A stretch of DNA of 64,000 nucleotides, taken from NCBI GenBank assembly GCA_022495995.1, contig JAFEMH010001470.1, positions 248,001 to 312,000 on the forward strand, given 5' to 3'. Source of the DNA: Adenophora triphylla var. japonica (taxonomy: Eukaryota; Streptophyta; Magnoliopsida; Asterales; Campanulaceae). A program made the translations under genes and the position numbers. Below, piece by piece: positions 30,891 to 43,634 of this stretch. The notes below the pieces were generated by a model. It did not search any database, was not told the DNA's origin, and saw only the letters and a program-made list of their open reading frames with translations. Positions within the stretch are counted from its first letter, which is position 1. Every line of letters starts with the position of its first letter.

Positions 30891-31222
30891 ATTGAGTGGG
30901 AGTTTTGTATTTTGCTCTTACATTTATTGTTATAAGTATATTTGATTTTTCAGTTTTGGTTAATAAAGTTATTTTGCACTCTGAATATTTGGTTGATCTC
31001 AAAATAAGGTTGGACCAGTTGAGAATAGACATGTGAAGATCACATTACATGTTATTCCATGCTACACATCCATACTTGACCCATGTCATTTAGTTGAGTT
31101 AATATATGTGACCACTGATGGGTCTAGTTGCGCTAATAGTGACGAAAACCTCTTTGATCCTTATGTTGATTTGAATAATAGACCGGATTGGTTTAAGATG
31201 ACACAATTTGGTAAAGCATTGC
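30891..31222 (+). other. 3' untranslated part of element B before the nested insertion
   Basis: Non-coding DNA after the polyprotein stop, interrupted at 31223 by element C. The remaining 80 bp resume at 39969 with ATTGTTATTAAGG and end in the polypurine tract before the 3' LTR. Confidence 0.6.
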
Positions 31223-33797
31223 TGTGAGGACCCCGACCCGGAACCTACACGTGTCCCGAGCTGGAGCGTCCTCAAACTAACCCAAATTTCTAAACTTTTA
31301 AAATCTTTAATTAGCTTTTAAAAATAAATACAATTATTATAACCCTTTCAAAATATAAATCTACACCTTTTCACAATGGAGAAATAGTTGACTAACTTAG
31401 AAAGTACGAAACTGTTTAGTTATAAAAAGACATCGGTTATAACAATAAATGAAGATTTAATAATACAATTCCCATAAATGATTTATACTAAAGTACACTT
31501 CCTATACCAATCTAATCAAACCCAACAATTCCCAAAATATAACCTCCAAACTCCTCACCGCCCTTACTTGGCCGGTCCACCTGTCTCGGAATCTAAAACA
31601 GTAAAGGGAGAGGGGTGAGAATAAATCTCAAAGAAGCTATTATGAATGCGCAATATGCCATATAAGATGCAACACATAACAAGTTGCACATAACACGTTG
31701 GAAAAGCGCAAACACCTTACGTTACCTTGGTTTACCTTTTTCCGTCGAAGCAGTAGTCGTACAACATTGGGTATAATAATACTCCAATCTTACAGTGAGT
31801 GCTTAAGCAATACTCACGTCTTATAAGACCCGTTTTTCAGGAACCAAATAAGACAGTAGCAACTCTGTAAGGCTTTTGGCTCACTACAGATGCTATACCC
31901 CAAACTGTGGCCACAGAAGGGGACGGTCACAGGTATAACATAATCCGATCACATTAGGTCACACTTCCATAATTGATCGTATTATGTCATACCCCCAATG
32001 TCAGCTGACTCACACATAATCAAGCACATAATAGATACTTGAATAAATCCACAAAGGGGATAAACAACATAGCAACATGGTAAAATATACTCATGCTCAA
32101 CCAACATCATAGTGCAACGTTTCTTTAATACACTATGCATAAATAAGCAATATAGCCACATGGTAAAATATACTCATGTTCAACAATAATCAGAGTGCAG
32201 CATTTATGTAATACACTAAGCATAATCCAATCCATGAATAGGTGCTCGAGTAAGATAATGAGATATCCACAACCTATCTTACTTAGTCATTATACGACAA
32301 TATATGATCTCTATAAGGGTCCAAGTTATCTCTACCAAGTTGAAATCATTTCTGTTAAGTTACCAAACTAGGTTAACTAGCATTTTCCAAGTAACATTTA
32401 AAGTACTTCCCCAATTCCATTTTGATCACTTAGGATATTAATGTGTAGCCAAAGTATTCTACTTTAATCTAGGTTAAAGAGATTCTATTTCGGTTCGAGT
32501 TTGGTTAGGTTTAAACAGCTCTAAATTTGATGTGAAAAACCAGGCCAGGGCACGACTCGTCCCCAGGGGCACGACTCGTGCCCGGTGCGCACCTTCTTCT
32601 GAATCTGTCGTCCCCTAACAAGGCACGACTTCCTTTATATTTCTAGTCACGACTCGTCCCACACCTCAGGCACGACTCGTGCCACAGGGCACGACTCGTG
32701 ACCTGAGCCCAGAATCAACATAGAAGCAGAAATCCTTCATCACTTATACCCATTTGTTCCCAACCAAGATTCCTTTATTTTGTGTAAACCTAGAAAGCTT
32801 ACTAACTTCATTTTTCACATAATAAATCATTTTAAACCCAAATGTGTTATAATTCTAAGTCATTTATCACATGATTCTCAAGAAACCAACTTTTCAACCA
32901 AGTGAGCTTTAATTTGTGAATTTAAAGGAAATTCTAACTTTATTAAATTCATTTTAACTCATTTAATCCCAAAGTATCATTTCCTAATTCTAAATCATTC
33001 TCACTTAGATTTCCATCCAATATACTACAAATTCTCAAGATTTACATTTAATCCAATCCAACCCATTTACTTCCACTCTTTACTACTTTCATGAACAACA
33101 AAAATTTCCATAACACTAATCCATTCCTCAAATCCCAGAAAGTTTCCTCAAAGCATCAAATAGCCATTTGAAGAACAATATCAACATTTAATAGTTTATG
33201 AACATTTAAAGAAAGGAAGGGTCATAATAACTCACCTTAAATTAAGGAGATGGATCATGGATTTCTTTAGCTTGATAGATTCTCCTAGTTGTTCCAAGCT
33301 CAAATGTACTCTTGGATTGAAAAATGGAGAAGATTTGGACCTAGGAGGATCTTGGGAAGCAAAGCTTCATATTGAAGCTTCCATGGAAAGAAAATGAAAA
33401 TGAAGGAGAAGAAGAAGAAAGGTGGAGTGTAAGGATGGTGAAGAGAGTATGGGGGGGGCCGGTTTTGAGGGAGGAGAGTGAGGGGAAAAAGTGAAAAAGT
33501 ATGGTCCCCTCCTACAATGATTAAGGCTTCCACCAAGTCAATTTGGTCCCCTCAATTTCTAAAGTATTTAAATTAAAAATCCTCCTACTCAAGTATTTAA
33601 TCCACATACTAAAATCCTCCTTCCACATTTTATTTATTTTCTATTTATTATTTTTCCCCTAGAACATTATTTATTTCTTTATCATTTTATTCTGATATAA
33701 GAAATTTAAAGATATAAAATAAACACATAAGGTTGATATTAATATTAAAAGTATAAAATGTTATATTAAAATTGTGCCTAGGGTTAGGGTCGTTACA
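31223..33797 (-). repeat. 3' LTR of element C
   Basis: Contains a run of GGCACGACTCGTGCC palindromes (32548-32700), and on the minus strand a pyrimidine-rich leader and a splice-donor-like GGTGAGTTATT near 33235. Differences from the other LTR cluster at 31630-32010 and 32540-32625; elsewhere the copies are almost identical. Confidence 0.88.
32548..32702. repeat. GGCACGACTCGTGCC palindrome cluster (LTR copy 1)
   Basis: Six copies of CACGACTCGT or CACGACTTC within 155 bp. Those at 32568-32582 and 32669-32683 are perfect 7-bp-arm palindromes, GGCACGA-C-TCGTGCC. The cluster is CpG-rich in a very AT-rich LTR. It is repeated at about 38726-38870 in the other LTR. Confidence 0.75.
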
Positions 33798-36700
33798 CTC
33801 ACTCCCCCTTAAAGAAAATTCGTCCCGAATTTGACTGTCACTTACCTACTAGATCAACCCGCCTTGGTTACATGTATACTTTAGACTTCAATTCCCAAAC
33901 AGTCCCTTCAATGTTGTGATTCTTCCCCAAGATTCTAATTCCATTAATGATACGATATTACAACTTAATTTTCCAAGAATACCTTACAATATTACTAACC
34001 CGAATTTTCACGACCTCAATAAAATATACATAAATAAAAGTATTACAACTCATATAACCAAATTCATTAAATATTGCATTTAAAACCTTGAATACTCTAT
34101 AAGCTGCTCCAAGCCAGTCTATAATTCAAATCACCAACCTTTTCTAAAGCTTCAAATGGATTAATGAACTTTGGCGCCAATTTACCTTAGGCCTTGCCTC
34201 TCCAAACTCACCCCAACAAATTAGAGATCGATATTTCTTCCCAAACTATGCCTCATACGATTTTATCTCAATGTTAGAATGATAACTACTATTATACGTA
34301 CTCAACCACGGTAACCATACGTCCTATTGACTACTAACATCCATTGTTCATGCCCGTAGCATATCATCAACCACAAGTAATGATTCCTCAACTTTTTACA
34401 AGGTTAAACTTAATAGTATTCCTACCTTCCCAAAAGGACCTTCCCGAACGATGTCTATCCAATCCATTTAATACTATAGGGTTTATACAATCAAACTATC
34501 CCCTAACATATGTGAGGAATGTAATAATAACATCTCATCAAGCTATATATCTAACGAGTAGAAAATACAATTCAACTTTCTATAACAGACCAACATACCC
34601 TTCTTTACTTTCCATGTAACTCAATCACAATATCTATAGTGATAATACTCTCAAGTTCAACCTAGAACTCTAAATATTTTAATAAACCTTCTAACGTCAA
34701 CATTCTATTATCACCATTCAATGTTCCAATTATGTTCAGGCCTAGTGATAAATCAATATTCAAATCAAATGGTTGGCCGCCCACAACGGAGCCGATCCAA
34801 CTCCAATACAAAACCAAGTCTACTGCGACTTCCACATTAATAATTCCACAATTTATCAATTATTTCTCGGATCAAAACTTCTAATACAATTAATCACTAT
34901 AGGGGAACTAGGTTGCTTTTCTACTTGCTTCTGTACGAACTATAACTTTAAAGTAACATGTCTTTCGAAAATTTACAACATTTTTCAGAATTTCAAATGA
35001 TAATATAAGAAGAGATCCAAAGAGACCCGAATGGTTTACTTAATTAAAACCGGCCCATACCAGTTTTAATTAACTAAACCACTCACAATTTCAAGGAATT
35101 TCAAAGGATTGATAAGCTAACAAAATAACTCGAGTGATTTAATTATCCACAACCGTCCCATACCGGTGGTAGATAGTTAAATTACTCACAGATTTTAATT
35201 TACACAAAATGAGTTACTGTTCTTATTAAATCAACTATCCCCGAAGGGTACAATTGCTCAAACCGAAGTCCAATATACAATCCAAAGTTTTAAAGCACAT
35301 TTAAAACAATCCTAACATAAAAATTTTATTTTTTTTTTTTTTTTTTTTTTTTTTACTTAATTAAATTCTTTATAAGGAAACACAATCTCGGAATACAAAT
35401 ACTATCCTTTATAATTAACACTATAACATTCATTAAAATAGTAAACCTGGTAAATCATCCTCCATTCAATAATTCCTCAAATTAAATATTCAACATTTTT
35501 ACTTAATTGGAGTCATCTCTTCCCTACCCTTGAGATTGGAATTATACTTAATAACAACGTATTGCAAACATCTAGTTTCCGATCAAATACCATGATTTCT
35601 AAATAAGAAAATATAATTGGAACTCTCATAGATCAATCATTCCCAAATTTCAATTAAACATTACGGTATAATCTAACTTAACTCTCAATAACCATCAACA
35701 AACTCAAAATCCGTATAACGTCAATATCTTTCAAGCATCCCACTAATCCCTCATATGATTCATGTAACTAAGTCGACCTATAGTATATAATCATCCTAAA
35801 GTATCATGTCTTCCAATAAGATTCATCCTCATTTTCTCAACTAATGATAATCAACTCTCAAAACAACCCATATACATATTTTACTAATTCCTGAAGTTGA
35901 TCCTACAAGTCACCAATAATTACATCTATTATACGTCTTCACCTTTACCCTATTTACCTCTCCATAACTAATACACAATTCATAATTCAAAACGGTCATA
36001 TTAAATGCAAAAGTTGTCTTACGTATATCCTTAGAACAAATATTCACTGAAATTGTAACACCCGAAGTTCAACTAATAACCATTGAGTATCCTACTAGTT
36101 TTTAGAATCAGTCATGCTAATCATCAACAAGTGATAACGAATACTTATTCTTCACAGTTACCTATTTAAGATCTCTATAACCTTATAATTAACCACCAAG
36201 TATCATCTTTCCTCAATATAGTACTAATTTACCTTACGGAGAGTCGCTAAGCTAATTATCTTCTTTATCAAATATTTCCCAAAATGAATCATCAATTCTA
36301 TCATCCCAAATAGTGTCCTCTATCTAGGAACCCGAATACTAAAATAGTACCTTATATCAACTCACAGCTTCGATATTCCGGTATGATACCTGATGAAAAC
36401 CCATTTTGGAACTCACTTGAAAAACATCACTTAGTCGACTTATAGGGCGATATCACTTACAAGAATATTAGTTTTCCTATTCCAATTGGTAGCAAGAATT
36501 CAATCAATCTCTCCTTAAAGAATAAACTTATAACACATAAGGCAAAGATATATTAATTCCATAAGATCTCTTACTCGCGATATTTTATAACTCATATAAT
36601 CCCACTTAGACTATCACTTTCAATACTAGTCTCATACATCTAGTCTCCACCAAGGGGCACCAATGAATGACTAATCATGCAATTATACCATTATAAACCA

Positions 36701-37400
36701 CTCTTAATTAGGCCATATACCTAACCTCAACTAAGAGTTCACAAATTCATTTACCACCGCATACGAGATAACTCAAGGTTCTTTTACTTAAATATAACAC
36801 ATATCCTTCACATTTCCTAGATCATACTTTCGACATTTACGCATATGTGACATAATATCAATTAATAATTTATCCGACTCAATCACACACGGAGGTAAAT
36901 CAAACGTAGGTAAGGAGACTCGCTTCTTGCGACGCCCTCCTCGAACACAACAACTACTCAAATAATTCAGGTTAACATAACGATGATTCACGGATAGGTA
37001 ACTCGACCAAATCTACCGGCAATACATGCCCACTTAATCACAACTACCAAGATAATTAAGGATGATTCGAGGTACGACCCCATCGGAGTAGAACCTCCAA
37101 AGACATAAGGCAACTCTTAGGCCAATTATGCAAATAAAGATGAAATGTAATGCCACGTGAGAACGAATGTACGAGGATTTATAAAAGTATGAACCCTAAT
37201 TCCTGAGACAGGTAAAATACCTCAAATGATGGTGGGGAAATCTATCTTTCCATAACTCACCTTTCCTTGATTCCTTGGTTGGTCAATATCATTTTCTGCC
37301 TTTGAACAAATTCCTGCATTAAACTCTCGACGTAAGTTACCGCACACTCTCACTCAGCTAGACTCTACCCGAGAACTCTAACCGAGCTCGATATTAACCA
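33798..37400 (-). other. non-coding interior of element C
   Basis: 3.6 kb, strongly AT-rich, no ORF above about 90 codons and no recognisable gag or pol motif in any frame. It includes a T run at 35327-35354 and a pair of adjacent long hairpins (35030-35205). TGGTTAATATCGAGC next to the 5' LTR (37400-37386, minus) sits at the primer-binding position but matches the usual TGGTATCAGAGC poorly. Confidence 0.6.
35030..35205. repeat. two adjacent imperfect hairpins with a common loop
   Basis: Hairpin 1 (about 35033-35082): arms TGGTTTACTTAATTAAAACC and GGTTTTAATTAACTAAACCA-like with two mismatches, loop around CCCATA. Hairpin 2 (about 35132-35190): arms GAGTGATTTAATTATCC and a partner near 35165-35189, with the same loop TCCCATACC but different stem bases. 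Confidence 0.55.
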
Positions 37401-39968
37401 TGAGGACCCCGACCCGGAACCTACACGTGTCCCGAGCTGGAGCGTCCTCAAACTAACCCAAATTTCTAAACTTTTAAAATCTTTAATTAGCTTTTAAAAA
37501 TAAATACAATTATTATAACCCTTTCAAAATATAAATCTACACCTTTTCACAATGGAGAAATAGTTGACTAACTTAGAAAGTACGAAACTGTTTAGTTATA
37601 AAAAGACATCGGTTATAACAATAAATGAAGATTTAATAATACAATTCCCATAAATGATTTATACTAAAGTACACTTCCTATACCAATCTAATCAAACCCA
37701 ACAATTCCCAAAATATAACCTCCAAACTCCTCACCGCCCTTACTTGGCCGGTCCACCTGTCTCGGAATCTAAAACAGTAAAGGGAGAGGGGTGAGAATAA
37801 ATCTCAAAGCAAGCTATTATGAATGCAAAGAATATGCCATATAAGATGCAACACATAACAAGTTGCACATAACACGTTGGAAAACCGTAAACACCTTACG
37901 TTACCTTGGTTTACCTTTTTCCGTCTCGAACAAGAGTCGTACAACATTGGGTATAATAATACTCCAATCTTACAGTGAAGCCGCTTAAGCAATACTCACG
38001 TCTTATAAGACCCGTTTTCGTGGAACCAAATAAGACAAGAGCAACTCGTAAGGCTTTTGGCTCACTACAGATGCTATACCCCAAACCGTGGCCACGTAAG
38101 GGGACGGTCAGGTATAACATAATCCGATCACATTAGGTCACACTTCCATAATTGATCGTATTATGTCATACCCCCAAATGTCACCGACTCACACATAATC
38201 AAGCACATAATAGATACTTGAATAAATCCACAAAGGGATAAACAACATAGCAACATGGTAAAATATACTCATGCTCAACCAACATCATAGTGCAACGTTT
38301 CTTTAATACACTATGCATAAATAAGCAATATAGCCACATGGTAAAATATACTCATGTTCAACAATAATCAGAGTGCAGCATTTATGTAATACACTAAGCA
38401 TAATCCAATCCATGAATAGGTGCTCGAGTAAGATAATGAGATATCCACAACCTATCTTACTTAGTCATTATACGACAATATATGATCTCTATAAGGGTCC
38501 AAGTTATCTCTACCAAGTTGAAATCATTTCTGTTAAGTTACCAAACTAGGTTAACTAGCATTTTCCAAGTAACATTTAAAGTACTTCCCCAATTCCATTT
38601 TGATCACTTAGGATATTAATGTGTAGCCAAAGTATTCTACTTTAATCTAGGTTAAAGAGATTCTATTTCGGTTCGAGTTTGGTTAGGTTTAAACAGCTCT
38701 AAATTTGATGTGAAAAACTGTGCCAGGGCACGACTCGTCCCCAGGGCACGACTCGTGCCCGGCACCTTCCTCTGAATCTGTCGTCCCCCACAAGGCACGA
38801 CTTCCTTATAATCCTAGTCACGACTCGTCCCACACCTCAGGCACGACTCGTGCCACAGGGCACGACTCGTGACCTGAGCCCAGAATCAACATAGAAGCAG
38901 AAATCCTTCATCACTTATACCCATTTGTTCCCAACCAAGATTCCTTTATTTTGTGTAAACCTAGAAAGCTTACTAACTTCATTTTTCACATAATAAATCA
39001 TTTTAAACCCAAATGTGTTATAATTCTAAGTCATTTATCACATGATTCTCAAGAAACCAACTTTTCAACCAAGTGAGCTTTAATTTGTGAATTTAAAGGA
39101 AATTCTAACTTTATTAAATTCATTTTAACTCATTTAATCCCAAAGTATCATTTCCTAATTCTAAATCATTCTCACTTAGATTTCCATCCAATATACTACA
39201 AATTCTCAAGATTTACATTTAATCCAATCCAACCCATTTACTTCCACTCTTTACTACTTTCATGAACAACAAAAATTTCCATAACACTAATCCATTCCTC
39301 AAATTCCAGAAAGTTTCCTCAAAGCATCAAATAGCCATTTGAAGAACAATATCAACATTTAATAGTTTATGAACATTTAAAGAAAGGAAGGGTCATAATA
39401 ACTCACCTTAAATTAAGGAGATGGATCATGGATTTCTTTAGCTTGATAGATTCTCCTAGTTGTTCCAAGCTCAAATGTACTCTTGGATTGAAAAATGGAG
39501 AAGATTTGGACCTAGGAGGATCTTGGGAAGCAAAGCTTCATATTGAAGCTTCCATGGAAAGAAAATGAAAATGAAGGAGAAGAAGAAGAAAGGTGGAGTG
39601 TAAGGATGGTGAAGAGAGTATGGGGGGGGCCGGTTTTGAGGGAGGAGAGTGAGGGGAAAAAGTGAAAAAGTATGGTCCCCTCCTACAATGATTAAGGCTT
39701 CCACCAAGTCAATTTGGTCCCCTCAATTTCTAAAGTATTTAAATTAAAAATCCTCCTACTCAAGTATTTAATCCACATACTAAAATCCTCCTTCCACATT
39801 TTATTTATTTTCTATTTATTATTTTTCCCCTAGAACATTATTTATTTCTTTATCATTTTATTCTGATATAAGAAATTTAAAGATATAAAATAAACACATA
39901 AGGTTGATATTAATATTAAAAGTATAAAATGTTATATTAAAATTGTGCCTAGGGTTAGGGTCGTTACA
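37401..39968 (-). repeat. 5' LTR of element C
   Basis: Near-identical partner of 31223-33797. It begins TGAGGACCCC without the extra TG seen at 31223, which looks like loss of one CA unit at the LTR/primer-site border. Confidence 0.88.
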
Positions 39969-40038
39969 ATTGTTATTAAGGTTTATAATATGATATGCAA
40001 TTAAACTAAGGTATTATACTATGTACATGTGTAAGTCC

Positions 40039-40049
40039 AAGTGGGAGAT
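40039..40049 (+). promoter_or_regulatory. polypurine tract of element B
   Basis: AAGTGGGAGAT directly precedes TGTTGG of the 3' LTR, the classic copia plus-strand priming site. Confidence 0.75.
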
Positions 40050-40564
40050 TGTTGGAATATTTTATGGACTTTACATATACTAGTATAATAAATAAAGTCT
40101 TTGGGCACATAGACGTATGTGCACTATAAGTAATTGTATATGTCACATTAAATATTAAAGTATTTGGGGCCTAATAAAGTGATCTACTAAAGTTAAAGGG
40201 GGCCCAAGTCATCTTTTATAAGTATGGGATCTACAGTTAATATGTGTAGATACCTAAGGGGCCTAGTTGTTAATCTATGATGGGCTGACTAACATACTAG
40301 GTCATTATAAATATAGGGTTATGGTCCCCAATTGACCTACCTAGGTTTTATTCTCTTGATTTCCATTGTCAATTGAATTTCAAGAACCCTAAGGATCAAT
40401 TGGAAGACAATAATCGTTCATCAAGTCTTCATCAAGTATTCTCCAAATATTGTCATGGATTCAGGTTTGTCTATCGTTCCATAATCTTTGATAACATGAA
40501 GCATGATTGTCATAAAATAAATATTTCGCATCATTCTAGGGTTTATGTATAGTTAGTTCCATCA
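40050..40564 (+). repeat. 3' LTR of element B (515 bp)
   Basis: Begins TGTTGGAATATT, ends CCATCA, and is followed by TSD AATCG (40565-40569). Confidence 0.9.
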
Positions 40565-40569
40565 AATCG

Positions 40570-41553
40570 ACCCCTCAATTTTGAGGGCATGTCATTTTCA
40601 TCACCTTCAAAATTAAGCAAAATGATCTCTTTTTGTATCCTCACATGTATGAACCGATTTGTTTAAAATTTAATTCATATTGGAGGTCCAATTTTTATTT
40701 GACAAAATGATCTCTTTTTGTATTATGGTCTCACTTCTCATTGAAAATGCATTACCCTAAATAGTACTCCAGTGCAAATCCAGAATTGGGTAAACTTTCT
40801 TGATTGGACATAAAGACAAGATGAGCACTCCAATATTCCAATTTAAGAGTTGATCTAAGAATATCAAAAACCAACTTATATTTTTTGGTTGCACCTGTTA
40901 AATGAGTGGGTCCAAACCGATATGAGCAGATAATAATAGGATGACGGATCCGGGCAGATAAAATTTGTTACAACCCATTTAATTTACGGGATAAACAAGT
41001 TGGGTGAGTGGGTTGGCGGGTCAATCTGTTAATATTATTTTTATGGAGGGTTACTTTTATAATTTCGACGCATGCTCATCGCGAGTTAAATGTGTTGGGT
41101 ACGGGTCGACTCGCAAACCTTACGAGTTAAGAGAGTCGACTCGTTAAAACCCGGCTATGTTATTAGCGAGCCGAGTCAAATCGAGTCGGATCATGTAAAT
41201 AATAAGATGAGACAAGCGGGTAAACTGATAACGAGTTAAAATTGGCATGCGTATTTTTGGTTAAAGAGAAAAACAACTTATATTCCCTTGCTACCTAACT
41301 ATATTATTATGTGATTTTCTAAATAGTCAATGGTGAGAAGAAAATAAATATTTACACTGAAATTACTCTTTTCCTGATTTTAGATTTGGGGATTTTAGTT
41401 GCTAGTTGTCTCTTATTATTTTGGTCATAGAGAAGTAGCCCTATCGATAACATTTTCAACGATAGTTTTTACCAGAAATAAAATTGATTAGTCAAATTAA
41501 TCTAAGAAATAATAAATATTCTTACCCTTTTTTTATGAAAATCAATTTTCAAT
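40570..41553. other. intergenic DNA with a GGGT/CGAGTC-rich patch
   Basis: No gene. At 40895-41245 short motifs such as GGGTCAA, GAGTGGGTT, CGACTCG and CGAGTC recur. This could be the subterminal area of a decayed hAT element, but I found no matching ends. Confidence 0.35.
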
Positions 41554-41694
41554 TGTGAACAATGTAAGAGAACATTATCCCACATTGAGAATAAAACGAG
41601 ACTTATCTATAACATATATAAGAATCCTGAGCTACTCCCCTGATACCAATTGATTTTAAACTGAAAACTCAGACTTTATCATGATATCAGAACT
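41554..41694 (+). mobile_element. TRIM-like LTR with primer-binding site
   Basis: A 128-bp LTR-like segment from TGTGAACAATGTAAGAG to GACTTTATCA is followed by TGATATCAGAAC (primer-site-like, compare TGGTATCAGAGC). It is the same family as the minus-strand copy at 6850-7181 (shared CAATTGATTTTAAA and GACTTTATCA blocks). The partner LTR is missing. Confidence 0.45.
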
Positions 41695-41768
41695 GAATTT
41701 TAATGAAACCTTAGACTTCATCAAACAAAAGAAAAAAAAATCCTTGCAAATTTCTAGCTATAATCAAG

Positions 41769-41941
41769 GTTCTAAAAAGCGCTAGGCGGATGCTAGGCGG
41801 CGAAGCCGGCTAGCGCACAGGCGAGGGATCGAGGGTAATCGGGATTAGTCGGGATTAGTCAGGGGCTGGCGGGCTTAAACTGTGCGTTGGAGAGGCACGC
41901 TGCAGGCGGGGCTGGCGCCCTTAAGCGGGATCTTTTAGAAC
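41769..41941. mobile_element. small GC-rich inverted-repeat element (173 bp)
   Basis: Ends are GTTCTAAAA and TTTTAGAAC, with a GC-rich interior of GCTAGGCGG-like repeats and two copies of GGGATTAGTC. It contrasts sharply with its AT-rich surroundings. No clear TSD. Confidence 0.4.
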
Positions 41942-42304
41942 AGAGGCTATAATATTAGGTGCCAATATTTTTTATTTTTTTTTTAACAATTGTTACAAGT
42001 GTCCCCACCCCATCACCTAATTATCTTGTTTGGCCAGGGGATATATCTCACTTTAGCACAATGTTGGAAACTGACAAGGCCTATTAACACGGGCCTTTAA
42101 AAATACTGGGCCCAACTGAAATTGAAAAGGGGTTATTTGCTTTAAAGTCCTTTATTCAAATTCTTATTCTTTATAAGGACTCTTTAAATTTTTATTTTCT
42201 TCAGGTCCACCAAAACTCCAAGACCCATCTATCATAGTAATAAATTCATGTATGAAAGAAAAAAAAAACTCTGATACATGACTATCAGACCTAAAAAACT
42301 CTAA
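41942..42304. other. AT-rich intergenic DNA
   Basis: No gene, TIR or tandem repeat seen apart from short T and A runs. Confidence 0.4.
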
Positions 42305-42746
42305 GAGCATCTTCATCCATAAAACTTCATTCTCATTCCTCTCTTCTCCATCTCAGCTCCACGTCAGCAGTCATCAAAAACACAACTCCAAACAATTTTA
42401 TCTTCATTCATGACAAAAGTAATCAGTTTCTCTTTCCTACTTTTTATTAATAATGATAGTTTTTTCAATATTTTGTATTTTTATTATTTTTTATATGTTG
42501 ATTGCAATTTTTGTAAAAAAAAAAATTAATTTCACAAAAATATGACACGTGTCACCCTCTAATTGGTAAAAAAAAAAAAACAAACCATCCCAAGCCGTGA
42601 ACCACGGCATCTGCTGAACCAAAATTTACAAAAGTCATTGATGACTTTTGCAAAGTCATTGATGACTTTTGCAAAGTCATTGTTGGGGAATGTCATGGTT
42701 GTCAAATCAGCCATGACTTTAACAAAAGTCATGGCTGCAAATGCTC
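42305..42746. mobile_element. PIF/Harbinger-type (Tourist-like) MITE (442 bp)
   Basis: Ends GAGCATCTTCATCCAT and (reverse complement of right) GAGCATTTGCAGCCAT, flanked by TAA at 42302-42304 and 42747-42749. The 3-bp TAA target is typical of PIF/Harbinger. Inside the right half AAAAGTCATTGATGACTTTTG is a palindrome repeated about 2.5 times (42627-42685). Confidence 0.7.
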
Positions 42747-42949
42747 TAATACATAAATTCTATAGGCTTTTCAGAAATAAAATTTCAAATGATGGACCCG
42801 AAAAAATTACGAAAATATAGAGTCCATTTTTAAGAATTTCGATTTGATTTAGAGAAATTTGAATGATTAATCCATTGAAAAGACCAACGTAATTGTGTGT
42901 GTTTTTTCCGCATCACCGGTATCTAAACATTATATTATATTATATTATA

Positions 42950-43225
42950 CTCCCTTCGTCCCAAATTTCAGGTGTAACTTATTTTCCTTTTAAAATTAAT
43001 GTAAACTGCCATAAATGGAATGTCCTTTAATATTTTATATTCTCCCTATCCCACCCACTCATTAACTCCACTCATTCTCCACCACACAATTTATTCAACC
43101 AACCTACTATTTACTCCACTCATTCTCTCTCTTCATTTTCTACCACACATTTTCATTATCTTAATAATATTCCTTAATTGGTGTGCCATTTTTTTTTTGT
43201 TTACAGTGGGCTGGGACGGAGGGAG
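42950..43225. mobile_element. Stowaway-type MITE in the microsatellite, copy 1
   Basis: Begins CTCCCTTCGTCCC and ends GGGACGGAGGGAG, with TA on both sides. The TIRs are short and imperfect (about 13 bp). The interior shares CACTCATTCTCTCTCTTCAT with the MITE at 6192. Confidence 0.75.
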
Positions 43226-43357
43226 TATTATATTATATTATATTATATTATATTATATTATATTATATTATATTATATTATATTATATTATATTATATTA
43301 TATTATATTATATTATATTATATTATATTATATTATATTATATTATATTATATTATA

Positions 43358-43634
43358 CTCCCTCCGTCCCAATAAGAGCTTCCCTTTTTGCCATTTTGGG
43401 TGTCCCGCTAATAGCTTCCACTTTCCTTTTTTGGCAAAGGAATCTTTACTATTTCCTCCACTCATTCTCTCTCCTCATTATTTTAATACTCACAACACTA
43501 TTATAATTTACTATTCCCTCCACTCATTCTCTCTCCTATTTTCAAATTACACTCACAACATCTTTACTTCCCTCCCATTTTCTTAATTTGCGTGATTTTT
43601 AAAAAAGTGGAAGTAATTGTTGGGACGGAAGGAG
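43358..43634. mobile_element. Stowaway-type MITE in the microsatellite, copy 2 (277 bp)
   Basis: Begins CTCCCTCCGTCCCAATAAGA and ends GGGACGGAAGGAG, flanked by TA. It belongs to the same subfamily as 46068-46346 (shared CTTCC...TTTTGCCATTTTGGGTGTCC and GCTTCCACTTT). Confidence 0.82.

Larger units (their letters stand above)
31223..39968 (-). mobile_element. Element C: nested LARD-type Ty3/gypsy derivative
   Basis: LTRs 31223-33797 and 37401-39968 are about 2.57 kb and nearly identical. On the minus strand they start TGTAACGACCCTAACCC and end GGGGTCCTCA(CA), typical of chromovirus LTRs. The flanks ATTGC (31218-31222) and ATTGT (39969-39973) match in four of five bases. A polypurine tract AAGGGGGAGTGAG abuts the 3' LTR at 33798-33810. 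The 3.6-kb interior has no coding frame, so this is a large retrotransposon derivative mobilised in trans. Confidence 0.85.
24073..40564 (+). mobile_element. Element B: Ty1/copia retrotransposon with nested LARD
   Basis: LTRs at 24073-24574 and 40050-40564 begin TGTTGRAATATTTTATGG and end YCATCA, flanked by a perfect 5-bp duplication AATCG (24068-24072, 40565-40569). The primer-binding site, gag, protease, integrase, RT and RNase H order is copia-type. Its internal domain carries a 1.27-kb tandem duplication and the nested element 31223-39968. Confidence 0.93.

Noticed and set aside
33300..33536. 78-residue minus-strand ORF, repeated at 39471-39707
   Set aside because: It is part of the element C LTR leader; low-complexity Phe/Pro sequence with no domain.
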